64,000 nt of DNA, taken from Pectobacterium punjabense (GTDB lineage Bacteria; Pseudomonadota; Gammaproteobacteria; Enterobacterales; Enterobacteriaceae). This document shows positions 43,497 through 53,573 of this stretch, one piece after another. The stretch covers positions 4,030,001-4,094,000 of the forward strand of contig NZ_CP038498.1 of the NCBI RefSeq assembly GCF_012427845.1, given 5' to 3'. How positions within the stretch are numbered: the first letter of the stretch is position 1; each line of letters starts with the position of its first letter. Both the position numbers and the translations under genes were made by a program. Below the pieces are notes generated by a model that was given only the letters and a program-made list of their open reading frames with translations, ran no database searches and was not told the DNA's origin.

Positions 43497-44408
43497 TCAC
43501 GGCGACTTTTTCAACGCTATTGAGTAATCATCCAATGCACGATGTTGCAAAACAAAGTCGATAAAACACGCTAGCGCGGGCGAGTTCAGCTTGCGGCTGG
43601 GGTACACCAGATAAAGCTCATTGGCCTCCGCCTGCCAATCCGGCAGAACCTTAACCAACTTTCCTGACACCGCTTTATCTTGGCAGAGAAAATCCGGCAA
43701 CAGCGTAATCCCCGCCCCCGCAATCGCGCACTCGCGGGCGTAAAGCAGGTTGTCTGTAATGTGTGCGTCAGGTAATAGCCAACGATAGAGTTCTGAACCG
43801 CGGTGAAGGAGCCACTCTGTCCAGGCATGATGCGCAATACAGCGATGTTGCTGGAGCTGTTGCGGATGAAGCAATGTCGGATGCCGTGCAAGATAGTCAG
43901 GCGATGCCAGCAAATATCGCGGAGTCTGTCCGAGTGAACGCCCAATGAGTGAGGAATCGTGCGGTTTGCCAGTACGAAAAGCGACGTCAAATCCCTCCTG
44001 AACCAGATCGATCACGGCATCTGAAATCAGCACGTCCAGCGATACCGCGGGAAAGCTCTGCTGAAACTCGGCGGTGAGTCGCGCTAGCAGCGTGGAACCT
44101 AACCCCGCAGGGCTGGTAATACGTAGTCGCCCACTGGGGTTATCGCGCAGGCGCTGTATGGCGAGATCGGCACGCTCACTGGCTTGTAGCATCTCCTGGC
44201 AGTGAATCAGGTAACGTTCGCCAGCAAACGTCAGATTTAGCTGGCGCGTCGTTCGGTTAAGCAATCGCAGGCCGATCTGCTGTTCGAGCTGGCTAATACG
44301 CAGACTCAAGCTGGATTTTGCCAACCCTGCTTTTCGTGCCGCCAGTGTAAAGCTGCCACACTCAGCCACCAGCGCAAACAGTGCCATATCCTGCAATTGT
44401 TTAAACAT
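43497..44408 (-). CDS. LysR-family transcriptional regulator
   Basis: 303 residues. N-terminal winged helix (FVLAARKAGLAKSS-like stretch SFTLAARKAGLAKSSLSLRISQLEQQIGLRLL) and a C-terminal periplasmic-binding-like effector domain. It belongs to the DhcR/AaeR-like branch that often governs adjacent oxidoreductases. It is divergent from the MDR dehydrogenase with 136 nt between them, the usual place for a LysR binding site, so that gene is its likely target. Effector unknown. Confidence 0.85.
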   Translation of the reverse strand: MFKQLQDMALFALVAECGSFTLAARKAGLAKSSLSLRISQLEQQIGLRLLNRTTRQLNLTFAGERYLIHCQEMLQASERADLAIQRLRDNPSGRLRITSPAGLGSTLLARLTAEFQQSFPAVSLDVLISDAVIDLVQEGFDVAFRTGKPHDSSLIGRSLGQTPRYLLASPDYLARHPTLLHPQQLQQHRCIAHHAWTEWLLHRGSELYRWLLPDAHITDNLLYARECAIAGAGITLLPDFLCQDKAVSGKLVKVLPDWQAEANELYLVYPSRKLNSPALACFIDFVLQHRALDDYSIALKKSP

Positions 44409-44544
44409 TATTGTTCATCTCAGTCGAACACTTCATTATTTATTGTCCATCTTATCAGCCCTATCTCCGTGTTCTACACTTGGTTGTATTCAAAAACATG
44501 TCCCATTCACAAGACCCTATTCTGAAAATAATGAGGAATACACC

Positions 44545-45546
44545 ATGACCGCTCATGCGATAGCCGTTGATCCACAACAGCCAGAAAACTTCATCGCCAT
44601 CACACAGGAGATCCCGGAACCGGGCGAATACGATCTGCTGATCGGCGTAAAAGCCATTTCCGTCAATCCGGTTGATACCAAGGTTCATGCCGGATTGCGT
44701 CAGAATGGGTTACAGCAACCCAGAATTCTCGGCTGGGACGCCAGCGGCATCGTGCTGAAAGCGGGCAGCGCGGTTAGTCACTTTCAAGTCGGTGATGAAG
44801 TCTGGTACGCGGGCGACATCACACGCCCTGGCAGCAACACCACCCATCAGTTGATTGATTCACGTATCGTGGCGCGTAAGCCCATCTCTCTGGACTGGGC
44901 AGCCGCTGCCGCCATGCCGCTCACGGCGTTAACCGCATGGGAAGGATTGTTTGAGCACCTGAAAATACAGCAGGCCGACAGCAAGAAAACGCTGCTGATT
45001 ATCGGCGGCGCGGGCGGCGTCGGTTCTCTCGCGATTTCTCTGGCAGCGTTACGCAGCTCGGTGAACATTATCGCCACCGCATCACAGCCAGACTCGGCAG
45101 AGTGGTGCCGCCAGCGTGGCGCACACAAGGTCGTGGATTACCGTAATCTGGTGGATGAGCTCGCAAAAGAAGGGATCAAGCAGGTCGATTATATCTTCTG
45201 CCTGAACGATACCGACGGCCATTGGGATGCCATCAGCAAACTGATCGCACCAATGGGGCACATCTGTACCATCGTGGAAAACAAAAATCCACTCGACCAA
45301 ACGCAGCTAAAACTCAAAAGCGCGGCACTGCATTGGGAACTCATGTTTACTCGCAGCATGTTCACCACCCCGGATATCGCGGAACAGGGGAACATTTTGC
45401 ACGACGTCGCACAGCTGGTTGATGCAGGGAAACTTCAGGGAACCGCCAGCGAAGCACTGCAAGGGTTAACGGTAGATACACTGAAGCAGGTACACGATAA
45501 AGTACTGGAAGGGCATATGCGCGGCAAGATCGTTATCGCGCTGTAA
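44545..45546 (+). CDS. MDR-superfamily zinc-type alcohol dehydrogenase / quinone oxidoreductase
   Basis: 333 residues. N-terminal GroES-like domain (EIPEPGEYDLLIGVKAISVNPVDTKVHAG; ILGWDASGIV) and a Rossmann domain with LLIIGGAGGVGSLAISLA. Fits the zinc-binding alcohol dehydrogenase family close to quinone oxidoreductases, but classical catalytic zinc ligands are not evident. The ATG at 44545 follows ATGAGG; an earlier GTG/ATG frame from 44443 has no similarity. Probably reduces quinones or electrophilic carbonyls. Divergent from a LysR regulator. Confidence 0.85.
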   Translation: MTAHAIAVDPQQPENFIAITQEIPEPGEYDLLIGVKAISVNPVDTKVHAGLRQNGLQQPRILGWDASGIVLKAGSAVSHFQVGDEVWYAGDITRPGSNTTHQLIDSRIVARKPISLDWAAAAAMPLTALTAWEGLFEHLKIQQADSKKTLLIIGGAGGVGSLAISLAALRSSVNIIATASQPDSAEWCRQRGAHKVVDYRNLVDELAKEGIKQVDYIFCLNDTDGHWDAISKLIAPMGHICTIVENKNPLDQTQLKLKSAALHWELMFTRSMFTTPDIAEQGNILHDVAQLVDAGKLQGTASEALQGLTVDTLKQVHDKVLEGHMRGKIVIAL

Positions 45547-45554
45547 TAACGCAA

Positions 45555-45580
45555 CCAGCCCCGTTTGGGGCTGGCTGTTT
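45555..45580. terminator. Terminator between the MDR gene and serA
   Basis: CCAGCCCC (45555-45562), loop GTTT, GGGGCTGG (45567-45574), followed by CTGTTTATT; convergent genes on both sides. Confidence 0.85.
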
Positions 45581-45599
45581 ATTCACTGATTACAACGAA

Positions 45600-46832
45600 T
45601 TAGAACAGCAGACGGGCACGAATAGTGCCAGGGATCGCTTTCATCAGTTGCAGCGCGGTTTGCGCGCCGTCGGTTTCGACGTCAATCACCACATAACCAA
45701 TTTCAGGCGTCGTTTGCAGATACTGTGCGGCAATGTTAATACCCTGCTCAGCAAAGATCTGGTTAATTTTGGTAATCATACCAGGACGGTTTTCATGGAT
45801 GTGCAGCAGACGGCTGGCGCGTGCACCATGAACAGGCAGCGACACCTCTGGGAAATTCACCGCAGACAGCGTAGAACCGTTGTCTGAGTATTTCGCCAGT
45901 TTTCCGGCAACTTCATCACCGATATTTTCCTGTGCTTCCTGCGTGGAGCCACCGATATGCGGCGTTAGCAGCACGTTATCAAACTCACACAACGGTGACA
46001 GGAACGGATCGCTGTTGGTTGCAGGTTCTTGTGGGAATACGTCAATCGCCGCACCGGACAGATGCTTGCTGCTCAACACGTCGCACAACGCTGGAATATC
46101 AACTACGGTACCACGAGCGGCGTTAATCAGGATTGAACCCGGCTTCATCAGCGCCAGTTCTTCTGCGCCCATCATGTTATACGTGCTTTCATTTTCCGGT
46201 ACGTGCAGGCTCACCACGTCGCTCATATTCAGTAAATCAGACAGGTGACGCACCTGCTGAGCATTGCCCAGCGGCAATTTACTTTCGATATCATAGAAGT
46301 AAACGTGCATACCGAGGCTTTCAGCCAAAATACCCAACTGCATACCGATATGGCCGTAGCCGATGATCCCGAGTTTTTTGCCACGCGCTTCAAACGATCC
46401 CACAGCCAGTTTGTGCCAAATACCACGGTGCGCTTTCGCGTTGGCAGCCGGGATACCGCGCAGCATCAGCAACATTTCGCCGATCACCATTTCTGCTACG
46501 GATCGGGTATTGGAAAAAGGTGCGTTAAATACCGGAATACCGCGTTTGGTCGCAGCCGACAGCTCAACCTGATTAGTCCCAATACAGAAACACCCTACCG
46601 CGATCAGTTTTTCCGCAGCAGCAAAAATTTCTTCTGTCAGATGGGTACGCGAGCGGATACCAACAAAATGCGCATCGCGAATGGAGGCTTTCAGCGCCTC
46701 AGGATCTAGTGCGCCTTTATGGAACTCGATGTTGGTGTAACCAGCTGCACGCAGGTTATCCAACGCGCTCTGGTGCACGCCTTCCACTAACAGAAACTTA
46801 ATCTTGTCTTTTTCCAGTGATACCTTTGCCAT
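45600..46832 (-). CDS. serA: D-3-phosphoglycerate dehydrogenase
   Basis: 410 residues (E. coli 412). First step of serine synthesis. NAD-binding GIIGYGHIGMQLG, catalytic Arg-Glu-His region within NAARGTVVDIPAL...LTPHIGGSTQEAQENIG, and a C-terminal ACT domain (about 335-410, GMITKINQIFAEQGINIAAQYLQT) for serine inhibition. Next to rpiA and argP, as in E. coli. Confidence 0.98.
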   Translation of the reverse strand: MAKVSLEKDKIKFLLVEGVHQSALDNLRAAGYTNIEFHKGALDPEALKASIRDAHFVGIRSRTHLTEEIFAAAEKLIAVGCFCIGTNQVELSAATKRGIPVFNAPFSNTRSVAEMVIGEMLLMLRGIPAANAKAHRGIWHKLAVGSFEARGKKLGIIGYGHIGMQLGILAESLGMHVYFYDIESKLPLGNAQQVRHLSDLLNMSDVVSLHVPENESTYNMMGAEELALMKPGSILINAARGTVVDIPALCDVLSSKHLSGAAIDVFPQEPATNSDPFLSPLCEFDNVLLTPHIGGSTQEAQENIGDEVAGKLAKYSDNGSTLSAVNFPEVSLPVHGARASRLLHIHENRPGMITKINQIFAEQGINIAAQYLQTTPEIGYVVIDVETDGAQTALQLMKAIPGTIRARLLF

Positions 46833-47064
46833 TTCCCGACCTTATTTTCAGACTTCAAATGTGACAGAGTGCTAAATAACCTCTGCCAACATAACAAAAA
46901 TTACGCAGTCAGCAATACAAACGATTGCGTTGCCCGAATCGCGCCACCGAGAAGCGCGCCTGATTTATGGCAAAAAATATTGCCAAAGAGATACATCGCC
47001 ATATCGGCGATAAACAAAATAAGAAAATGTGATATTAAGTACCAAAAATGAGCCGTTAACTAAA

Positions 47065-47122
47065 TAGATTTTTTTAGCTAAAAAATTTCTGACGTGGAAC
47101 GTGGACGCTCATCACGTCAGAA
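47065..47122 (-). terminator. rpiA terminator and serA upstream region
   Basis: TTCTGACGTG (47087-47096) pairs with CACGTCAGAA (47113-47122); on the minus strand a T-run follows (AAATTTTTTAG). The remainder of the 301-nt rpiA-serA gap (46833-47064) must contain the serA promoter; no operator was recognised. Confidence 0.75.
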
Positions 47123-47133
47123 CAATCGCGAAC

Positions 47134-47793
47134 TCATTTAACGACAGTTTTTACACCCTCGGCGGTGCCGACTAACGCAACATCTGCGCCGCGATTAGCA
47201 AACAACCCAACGGTCACGACGCCTGCGATACCATTGATGTGGTTTTCTACCGCAACGGCATCCATGATATTCAGGTTGTGTACATCCAGAATGACGTTGC
47301 CGTTATCCGTCACCACTCCCTGACGATATACTGGCTGCCCGCCTAGCTTCGCCAGTTCACGCGCCACGTAAGATCGCGCCATCGGAATAACTTCAACGGG
47401 CAACGGGAACGTGCCCAGCACATCAACCTGCTTGGATGCATCAACAATGCAGATGAACTGGCGCGACAGCGCCGAAATGATTTTCTCGCGGGTCAGTGCC
47501 GCACCACCGCCTTTAATCATCTGCATATGGCCGTTGATCTCATCGGCACCATCGACATAAACATCCAACGAATCGACTTCATTGGCGTCAAAAACGGGGA
47601 TACCCAGACTTTTCAGCTTTTCCGTTGAGGCATCAGAGCTGGAAACCGCGCCTTTGATTTGATGTTTTATCGAACCCAGCGCATCAATAAAGTGTGCTGC
47701 CGTCGATCCGGTTCCTACTCCCACAATGGTGTCAGGACGGACATAGTCGAGCGCCGCCCATCCCACTGCTTTTTTCAGTTCATCTTGCGTCAT
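47134..47793 (-). CDS. rpiA: Ribose-5-phosphate isomerase A
   Basis: 219 residues, as in E. coli. Interconverts ribose 5-phosphate and ribulose 5-phosphate. Active-site stretches [39 protein letters not shown] and [10 protein letters not shown] are all present. The start at [15 protein letters not shown] matches E. coli; an upstream frame to 47850 crosses the likely promoter and is rejected. Divergent from argP. Confidence 0.98.
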   Translation of the reverse strand: MTQDELKKAVGWAALDYVRPDTIVGVGTGSTAAHFIDALGSIKHQIKGAVSSSDASTEKLKSLGIPVFDANEVDSLDVYVDGADEINGHMQMIKGGGAALTREKIISALSRQFICIVDASKQVDVLGTFPLPVEVIPMARSYVARELAKLGGQPVYRQGVVTDNGNVILDVHNLNIMDAVAVENHINGIAGVVTVGLFANRGADVALVGTAEGVKTVVK

Positions 47794-48032
47794 AATCTGC
47801 TTCTGGCCTGTAGAATCAATATACGAAAACGTGTGCGTATTATAGAACATGCGCGTTGGGGAAAGCGTGCAAATTCATCACCCCATTGCCGCATTATTTC
47901 ATACGCACCGCGCCACACGCAGCGTGCTGAATCGTGATTGCACACAACAGCCAAAATAAGATTTCTGCATGGCAAATCAGCAAAATGTGGCATAGTGAAA
48001 AAAACGGACTCATTCAGAGGATTTTGAATTTC

Positions 48033-48926
48033 ATGAAACGCCCGGACTATCGAACGCTTCAGGCTCTGGATGCCGTCATCCGCGAGCGTGGTTTTGAACG
48101 CGCTGCCCAAAAGTTGTGTATTACCCAATCTGCCGTTTCGCAACGCATTAAACAGCTGGAAAATCTGTTCGGCCAGCCGCTGCTGGTCAGAACCATTCCT
48201 CCTCGTCCGACGGAACAAGGGCAGAAACTGCTGGCTCTGCTTCATCAGGTAGAATTGTTGGAAGAAGAGTGGCTGGGCAATGAAACTAACAGCGATATCC
48301 CACTGCTGCTGTCGCTGGCGGTGAACGCTGACAGTCTGGCAACCTGGCTGTTACCCGCGTTACAGCCGGTGCTGGTCGATTCACCGATTCGCCTCAACTT
48401 GCAGGTAGAAGATGAAACGCGTACTCAGGAAAGGCTGCGCCGGGGTGAAGTGGTGGGTGCAGTGAGTATCCAATCTCAGCCGCTGCCAAGCTGTCTGGTG
48501 GATAAACTGGGCGCGCTGGATTATCTGTTTGTCGCATCACCCACCTTCGCTGCCCGCTATTTCCCGAATGGCGTCACGCGTTCGGCGCTCCTGCGCGCGC
48601 CTGCGGTCGCCTTCGACCATCTGGATGACATGCATCAGGCTTTTTTACAACAAAACTTTGATTTATCGCCGGGCAGCGTTCCCTGCCATATCGTGAATTC
48701 GTCGGAAGCCTTTGTTCAATTAGCGCGACAGGGCACGACCTGCTGCATGATCCCGCATCTGCAAATCGAGAGAGAACTGGCCAATAACGAGCTAATCGAC
48801 CTGACGCCGGGGCTATTTCAACGTCGGATGCTCTATTGGCATCGCTTCGCACCAGAAAGCCGGATGATGAGGAAAGTGACGGACGCCCTACTTTCGCACG
48901 GCCATCAGGTACTGAGACAATCATAA
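48033..48926 (+). CDS. argP: LysR-type regulator ArgP (IciA)
   Basis: 297 residues, as in E. coli. Winged helix ([39 protein letters not shown]) and a LysR effector domain that binds arginine or lysine. In E. coli it activates argO with arginine and controls dapB, dapD, gdhA and lysine-related genes. Its main target argO lies about 1 kb downstream. ATG 48033 gives the E. coli N-terminus; the longer frame from 47934 is rejected. Confidence 0.96.
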   Translation: MKRPDYRTLQALDAVIRERGFERAAQKLCITQSAVSQRIKQLENLFGQPLLVRTIPPRPTEQGQKLLALLHQVELLEEEWLGNETNSDIPLLLSLAVNADSLATWLLPALQPVLVDSPIRLNLQVEDETRTQERLRRGEVVGAVSIQSQPLPSCLVDKLGALDYLFVASPTFAARYFPNGVTRSALLRAPAVAFDHLDDMHQAFLQQNFDLSPGSVPCHIVNSSEAFVQLARQGTTCCMIPHLQIERELANNELIDLTPGLFQRRMLYWHRFAPESRMMRKVTDALLSHGHQVLRQS

Positions 48927-48950
48927 CGTACTGAGAGAGTGATAAACGAA

Positions 48951-48976
48951 AACAGGCCTGTCTGAACAGGCCTGTT
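48951..48976. terminator. Terminator between argP and yggE
   Basis: AACAGGCCTG (48951-48960), loop TCTGAA, CAGGCCTGTT (48967-48976): 10-bp perfect stem. On the minus strand TTTTCGTTTAT follows, so it best suits yggE. A second small hairpin, ACTGCG/CGCAGT, lies at 48986-49001. Confidence 0.8.
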
Positions 48977-49003
48977 AGTAGCATCACTGCGTTCACGCAG
49001 TCA

Positions 49004-49729
49004 TTACGGCGTACGCTGTAGTTCAAACACGACATCCACCTGATCGTCAAAGTGAATGGTTTGCTGTTCATAAGTTTGTGCCGCTTCCGTTTGCGTCGCC
49101 GCATCTGCCGTTTTAAACATCCGTGCCATTGGCATCGGCTGATAGTTGGCAACATGGTAGCGAACGCTGTAGATCGGCCCCAGCTTGGCATTGAAGCCCT
49201 GCGCCAGCGCTGCCGCTTGGCTCGTCGCCTGCTCAATCGCTTTCTTACGCGCTTCGTCACGATAGGTTTCTGGGTTAGCCACGCCGAGTTCTACCGTGCG
49301 AATCTCATTCAGGCCCGATTTCAACGCCCCATCCAGCAGTTCGTTCAGTTTATCTAACTGACGTAATGTCACTTCAACCTGACGCACGGCACGGTAGCCT
49401 TTCAGCACCGATCCCCCCGTTTTCAGATAGTCATATTCCGGCTGCGTGCGCAAATTGGCGGCATTAATGTCTTTTTTCTCAATGCCGTTTTTACCTAGAA
49501 AATCAAAATATTGTGCAACGCGGGCATCGACCTGCTTTTTCGCTTCCGCCGCATCTTTCGATGACACGCTCACTTCAATCGCCAAGCGCGCAATATCCGG
49601 CGTCGCGTCTACGCTGGATGTCCCTGACGTCACGATATGCGGGCCATCCGGCAATTCCGCAGCCTGTGCGACCATCGACACACCACCAAATCCTACTGCG
49701 GCGGCCAGCGCCAGTGCATTTAGCTTCAT
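49004..49729 (-). CDS. yggE: SIMPL-domain (DUF541) oxidative-stress defence protein
   Basis: 241 residues from ATG 49729, chosen because GAGG lies 4 nt upstream and MKLNALALAAAVGFGG aligns with the E. coli start. A signal peptide (cut near AQA-AELPDG) precedes a single SIMPL domain with TSGTSSVDATPDIARLAIEV and RTQPEYDYL. Periplasmic; E. coli YggE lowers oxidative stress by an unknown mechanism. Between argP and argO, as in E. coli. A GTG at 49744 is an alternative start. Confidence 0.92.
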   Translation of the reverse strand: MKLNALALAAAVGFGGVSMVAQAAELPDGPHIVTSGTSSVDATPDIARLAIEVSVSSKDAAEAKKQVDARVAQYFDFLGKNGIEKKDINAANLRTQPEYDYLKTGGSVLKGYRAVRQVEVTLRQLDKLNELLDGALKSGLNEIRTVELGVANPETYRDEARKKAIEQATSQAAALAQGFNAKLGPIYSVRYHVANYQPMPMARMFKTADAATQTEAAQTYEQQTIHFDDQVDVVFELQRTP

Positions 49730-49934
49730 CATACCTCGCTTCACACTCTCTCCTTACTGATGTTTCGTCACGCGTGTGTCCCGGCAGATTTTTCCTGCGT
49801 CGGCACAGCACGTTCCAGAATGAAAGATACAAGAAGGGTATCTTTTACCAGACAACATAACGTATTACTGACTCCACACAATATAGGTGAATTTCTGAAA
49901 CGTAGCGTAAGGTGATGTCATTTATTTCTAACCA

Positions 49935-50549
49935 CTATTGCCAACCGTGACGCGCCAACTGCAAGGCAATCCCCCACATCACCACGCCGACAAAAACGTT
50001 GATGACCCGCTGTACCCTCGACGTATTCAGCCACGGTGCCAACCAGGCCGCCAATAACGCCAGCGCGAAGAACCAGGTGAAGGAAGCCGTTATCGTCCCC
50101 AGCGCAAACCAGCCTCGATCATCCTCCGTAAATTGGCTCCCCAGGCTTCCCAACACCACAAAGGTATCGAGATAAACATGGGGATTAAGCCAGGTCACTG
50201 CCAGCATAGTGGCAATAATCCGCCAGCGGCTCTGCTTCATCACCTCAGCGCTAGCCAGTGCGATATTTTTGCTGAAAGCCGTTTTCATCGCTCCCCAGCC
50301 GAACCAGAGTAGAAACGCAACGCCGCCCCAAGTCACCGCCCCCAATAACAGTGAAGACTGGCTGAGCAACGCGCTGCCGCCAAAAATACCGGCGGTAATC
50401 AACACCATATCGCTCACGGCACACAACAGCGCTACCATCAGGTGATACTGACGGCGAATTCCCTGATTCATCACAAATGCATTCTGTGGCCCCAGCGGCA
50501 GAATCATCGCCGCGCCTAATAGAACGCCTTGTAGAAAGACAGCAAACAT
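49935..50549 (-). CDS. argO: Arginine exporter ArgO (LysE family)
   Basis: 204 residues (E. coli 211), six predicted helices. LysE signature [22 protein letters not shown] and the conserved [19 protein letters not shown]. Exports arginine and the analogue canavanine; activated by ArgP, encoded 1 kb away. In E. coli the next gene is mscS; here a catabolic block of about 13 kb separates them. Confidence 0.96.
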   Translation of the reverse strand: MFAVFLQGVLLGAAMILPLGPQNAFVMNQGIRRQYHLMVALLCAVSDMVLITAGIFGGSALLSQSSLLLGAVTWGGVAFLLWFGWGAMKTAFSKNIALASAEVMKQSRWRIIATMLAVTWLNPHVYLDTFVVLGSLGSQFTEDDRGWFALGTITASFTWFFALALLAAWLAPWLNTSRVQRVINVFVGVVMWGIALQLARHGWQ

Positions 50550-50670
50550 GATTTCCCTCGTAGATAAAGCGCCAATAGCGGCGCATGCGCGATGTCACTC
50601 GCGCATCATACGAAGGGATAATCATTAGATGAAATGGATGTTTCTAATCAGGCATTAGCCAAGCTAATAC

Positions 50671-51489
50671 TCAACCGGGCGTGACAAAACCCAGCTCCAG
50701 AGAAATACGCTGCGCGGTCGCGATGACCGGCTTAATCAGCGATTTCATACCGATTTGCTGTAACTTAGCGGTAGGCAGGGATACCGATACGGCATAAGGA
50801 ACACGCTGCTGAATATCAAATACCGGCGCGGCAATACACGATACGCCAAGTTCATTTTCCTCACGATCCATCGCCAGACCTTTCTGACGAATATCCTCCA
50901 GCTCTTCATACATCTTCGGCAGCTCGGTGATGGTATTGCGCGTGAGAGGCTGGATAGTATTTTGGTGAGTTTGCCAATAGTACGCAGGGTAGTCGCTTTT
51001 ACCATATGCCATAAAGATTTTGCCCATGGCAGAGCAATAAAGCGGCATGTGCTGACCGATATAAGCGCGAGTACGCATCATCCCCGTCGTCGGCTCCAGT
51101 TTGTAAATCAGAATGACATGATCGTCTTCACGGCTGGAGAAGTTTACCGTCTCTCCCACTTCCAGATTTAATTGCACCAAATGGGGCGAGGCGACGTGGA
51201 TAATATTCAGTGAAGACAGGGCCTTCTGCCCAATAGAGATAAATTTAGTCGTCAGACGATAGCTGCCGGGTGAAGGTGCCTGCGTAACATAGCCACTGGT
51301 GTGCAGCCCTTGTAGCAGCCTGTGCACGGTGCTTTTGTTCATCCCCGCCAGTTCTGACAAATGGGCGAGTGGGCAACCGTTAGGAAAATTACTCAGAATT
51401 TCAATCAATTGCAAACCACGAAATAGACTCTGGCTCCCCAGCGGTTTCTCTTTTTGATCGTCTTTCTCATTAACAGCTTTCGGGCTCAT
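50671..51489 (-). CDS. yiaJ: IclR-family regulator, YiaJ/PlaR orthologue
   Basis: 272 residues. N-terminal IclR winged helix (about 20-85; SQSLFRGLQLIEILSNFPNGCPLAHLSELAG, NKSTVHRLLQGL) and the effector domain (about 95-265) with EVGETVNFSSREDDHVILIYKLEPTTGMMRTRAYIGQHMPLYCSAMGK. Recalled similarity to E. coli YiaJ, the repressor of yiaK-S, is very high. It is divergent from the ABC importer operon, and a shared operator-like sequence stands before both that operon and yiaK, so both are its probable targets. Ligand in E. coli: ascorbate-type sugar acids are candidates. Confidence 0.92.
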   Translation of the reverse strand: MSPKAVNEKDDQKEKPLGSQSLFRGLQLIEILSNFPNGCPLAHLSELAGMNKSTVHRLLQGLHTSGYVTQAPSPGSYRLTTKFISIGQKALSSLNIIHVASPHLVQLNLEVGETVNFSSREDDHVILIYKLEPTTGMMRTRAYIGQHMPLYCSAMGKIFMAYGKSDYPAYYWQTHQNTIQPLTRNTITELPKMYEELEDIRQKGLAMDREENELGVSCIAAPVFDIQQRVPYAVSVSLPTAKLQQIGMKSLIKPVIATAQRISLELGFVTPG

Positions 51490-51780
51490 AACTGATCTCC
51501 AGAATCAGGGGCTGGGCAGTGCTTGCGCAGAAATTGCTGCAACGCAGTGTGTCGCCGCCATCCATTTCTCTTAAGAATAGCGATGTTACCGCAAGGGCTG
51601 CATGAGGTGAAGTGGAACGCCGTTTCATTGTCGGCATGACATCCCGAATACGCAACCTTCCCCCTGTCCATGAAGTGAGCAGTACGTCACAAATACGAAA
51701 CAACAAAAATAACTATTTGTTTTTTAAATAAATTAAAAACCTCTTTGCCTTTGCTTTAGCGCAATCTTCAGTATATTGTT
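51490..51780. promoter_or_regulatory. Divergent yiaJ / importer control region
   Basis: The yiaJ-ATPase gap spans 51490-51956. It contains a -10 TATATT (51772-51777) for the importer operon with only a weak -35 around 51749-51756, and a CRP-like half-conserved site TGAGC-N6-TCACA (51676-51691) about 100 bp upstream of the predicted start. Past the operator (51781-51818) is a leader of about 140 nt with no gene. Confidence 0.5.
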
Positions 51781-51818
51781 TTTGAAATCAAGTTTCGCAT
51801 ATTGAAATATGCGGATTA
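51781..51818. promoter_or_regulatory. Operator copy 1 (probable YiaJ/PlaR site) before the importer operon
   Basis: A 38-nt sequence with nested inverted GAAAT/ATTTC elements: TGAAAT near the left, TTTCGCATATTGAAAT in the middle and the dyad CGCATAT-TGAA-ATATGCG. It is 31/38 identical to 57049-57086 before yiaK, and begins 3 nt after the predicted -10, where a bound repressor would block transcription. Similar GAAA/TTTC dyads are typical of IclR-family (KdgR) operators. Confidence 0.75.
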
Positions 51819-51956
51819 TTAAAACGCCAAAATATTACTGATTTCGTTCCTGCCACACCACATTCAGGACGCGATGCCGTTCTGAATTAATGGGAACAGG
51901 TTGCTTACCGATTTTGCACCGCATTGCAGCGTGTGCTGAACACAAGGGCGCATCAC

Positions 51957-53486
51957 ATGAATCAAATCAATGCGGATCAACCCATACTTGCGCTTAGCCA
52001 CATCACTAAACGCTTTGGCGGCAACATTGCGGTTAATGATGTCAGCCTTCAGGTCATGCCGGGCGAGGTGCTCGCGCTGCTGGGCGAAAATGGCGCGGGG
52101 AAATCGACAATTATTAAAGTCCTCGCGGGCGTCTACCCCCGCGATGGCGGTGATATTCAATTCCGTGGAACCAGCATAGCGTCAGCCGCAGCGATAAAAA
52201 GTGATGGCCTCCAGCCTATTGCGTTTATTCATCAGGATCTGGGGCTGATCGAGTGGATGACGGTGGCGGAAAACATGGCACTGGTCATGGGGTTTCCACG
52301 CCGTTTTGGATTAATTGACTGGCGGGCGATCCGTAAACGTGCCAGCCAGGCGTTACAGGATGTAGGGATCGCACTCGATCCCGATGCCCGCGTATTTGAA
52401 CTCTCCCGTACGGAAAAATCACTACTCGCCATCGCACGAGCCGTCGCCGTTAATGCCGAGCTGCTGGTGCTGGATGAACCCACGGCTTCGCTCCCAGCAA
52501 ACGATGTCCGCCATCTTTTTTCCGTGATTAACCGACTGCGTGCGAAAAAGGTTGGCATGATTTACGTCACTCACCGACTGGATGAAGTGATCGACATCGC
52601 CGATCGCGTCTGCGTTATGCGCGATGGTCGCTATGTCGCTGGCGGAAAAACAGCGGATTATTCGCTGCGTGACCTGGTGCAATTGATTGTGGGCGAAGCG
52701 ATGCCCGGCGATCAGCGTGAACCCTTGCCTGCCCCTTCCGCCCCCGTTCTCCAGGTAAAAAACGTCACCGTAGGCGATATTGGCCCGGTCAGCTTTAACC
52801 TACAGCCGGGGGAAATGCTCGCACTGGCCGGTCTGCGCGGCGCGGGTCAGGAAGAAATCGGTCGTTTGCTGTTCGGGCTACGTCAATGCGACAGCGGAGA
52901 AATTCAGTTTCGTGATGCACCTTACCACGCCAGTTCGCCGCAACAGGCGATGGCTCACGGCGTTTCGCTGGTCGCAGGCGATCGCACCAACGAAAGCCTG
53001 GTGATGTCTATGAGCGTACGAGAGAACCTGTTTATCAACCCCTGCGCCAGCGGACATAAACTCTTTTCCCGCTACAGCCGCCGCGAAGAGATAGGGGCAA
53101 GCTGGTGGAAAGTGCAACTGTTCGATGTTCGCCCCAAAAACGTCAATATCGACATCAGTGCGCTGTCCGGCGGCAACCAACAGAAAGTGGTGATGGCACG
53201 CTGGATGCATCTCGGCGCACCGCTGCTGATCCTCGAAGATCCCACGGCGGGCGTTGATGTCGGTGCGCGTGCCGAAATTTACCATCTATTAAATAAGTCA
53301 CTGGCAGAAGGCGTCGCCGTGCTGGTGATCTCCAATGATTTCGAGGAAATCGCCCATATTTGCAACCGCGCACTGGTTTTCAATCGAGGCAGTGTCGTCG
53401 GCGAACTCAAGAATCAACAGGTCTCTTTCGCCAACTTATTGGAACTGGCGTCTGCCAGCGCGGGAGAAACCACGGCTTCGGCCTGA
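51957..53486 (+). CDS. CUT2 sugar ABC transporter ATPase (RbsA-like, two NBDs)
   Basis: 509 residues, the usual length of a fused CUT2 ATPase. NBD1 has a good Walker A (GENGAGKST, 43-51) and Walker B (LLVLDEPT) but a degenerate signature, LSRTE (149-153). NBD2 has a degenerate Walker A (GLRGAGQEE) but an intact LSGGNQQKV; its Walker B reads LLILEDPTAG, with the usual Asp-Glu pair swapped to Glu-Asp. Thus only the composite site NBD1 Walker A/NBD2 signature looks competent, as is normal in this family. The start at MNQINADQPIL is chosen by family alignment. First gene of the importer operon. Confidence 0.92.
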   Translation: MNQINADQPILALSHITKRFGGNIAVNDVSLQVMPGEVLALLGENGAGKSTIIKVLAGVYPRDGGDIQFRGTSIASAAAIKSDGLQPIAFIHQDLGLIEWMTVAENMALVMGFPRRFGLIDWRAIRKRASQALQDVGIALDPDARVFELSRTEKSLLAIARAVAVNAELLVLDEPTASLPANDVRHLFSVINRLRAKKVGMIYVTHRLDEVIDIADRVCVMRDGRYVAGGKTADYSLRDLVQLIVGEAMPGDQREPLPAPSAPVLQVKNVTVGDIGPVSFNLQPGEMLALAGLRGAGQEEIGRLLFGLRQCDSGEIQFRDAPYHASSPQQAMAHGVSLVAGDRTNESLVMSMSVRENLFINPCASGHKLFSRYSRREEIGASWWKVQLFDVRPKNVNIDISALSGGNQQKVVMARWMHLGAPLLILEDPTAGVDVGARAEIYHLLNKSLAEGVAVLVISNDFEEIAHICNRALVFNRGSVVGELKNQQVSFANLLELASASAGETTASA

Positions 53487-53573
53487 ATGACACGTTATTG
53501 CGCAGTCGAACTGAATCAACAGTAAAAAAATTCAGACGCTCACACAGCCTCACCTGTTCGAAGGAAGAAAATA

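Noticed and set aside
47659..47937. 92-codon plus-strand ORF between rpiA and argP
   Set aside because: Overlaps the 5' part of rpiA and the divergent promoter region; no similarity or ribosome site.
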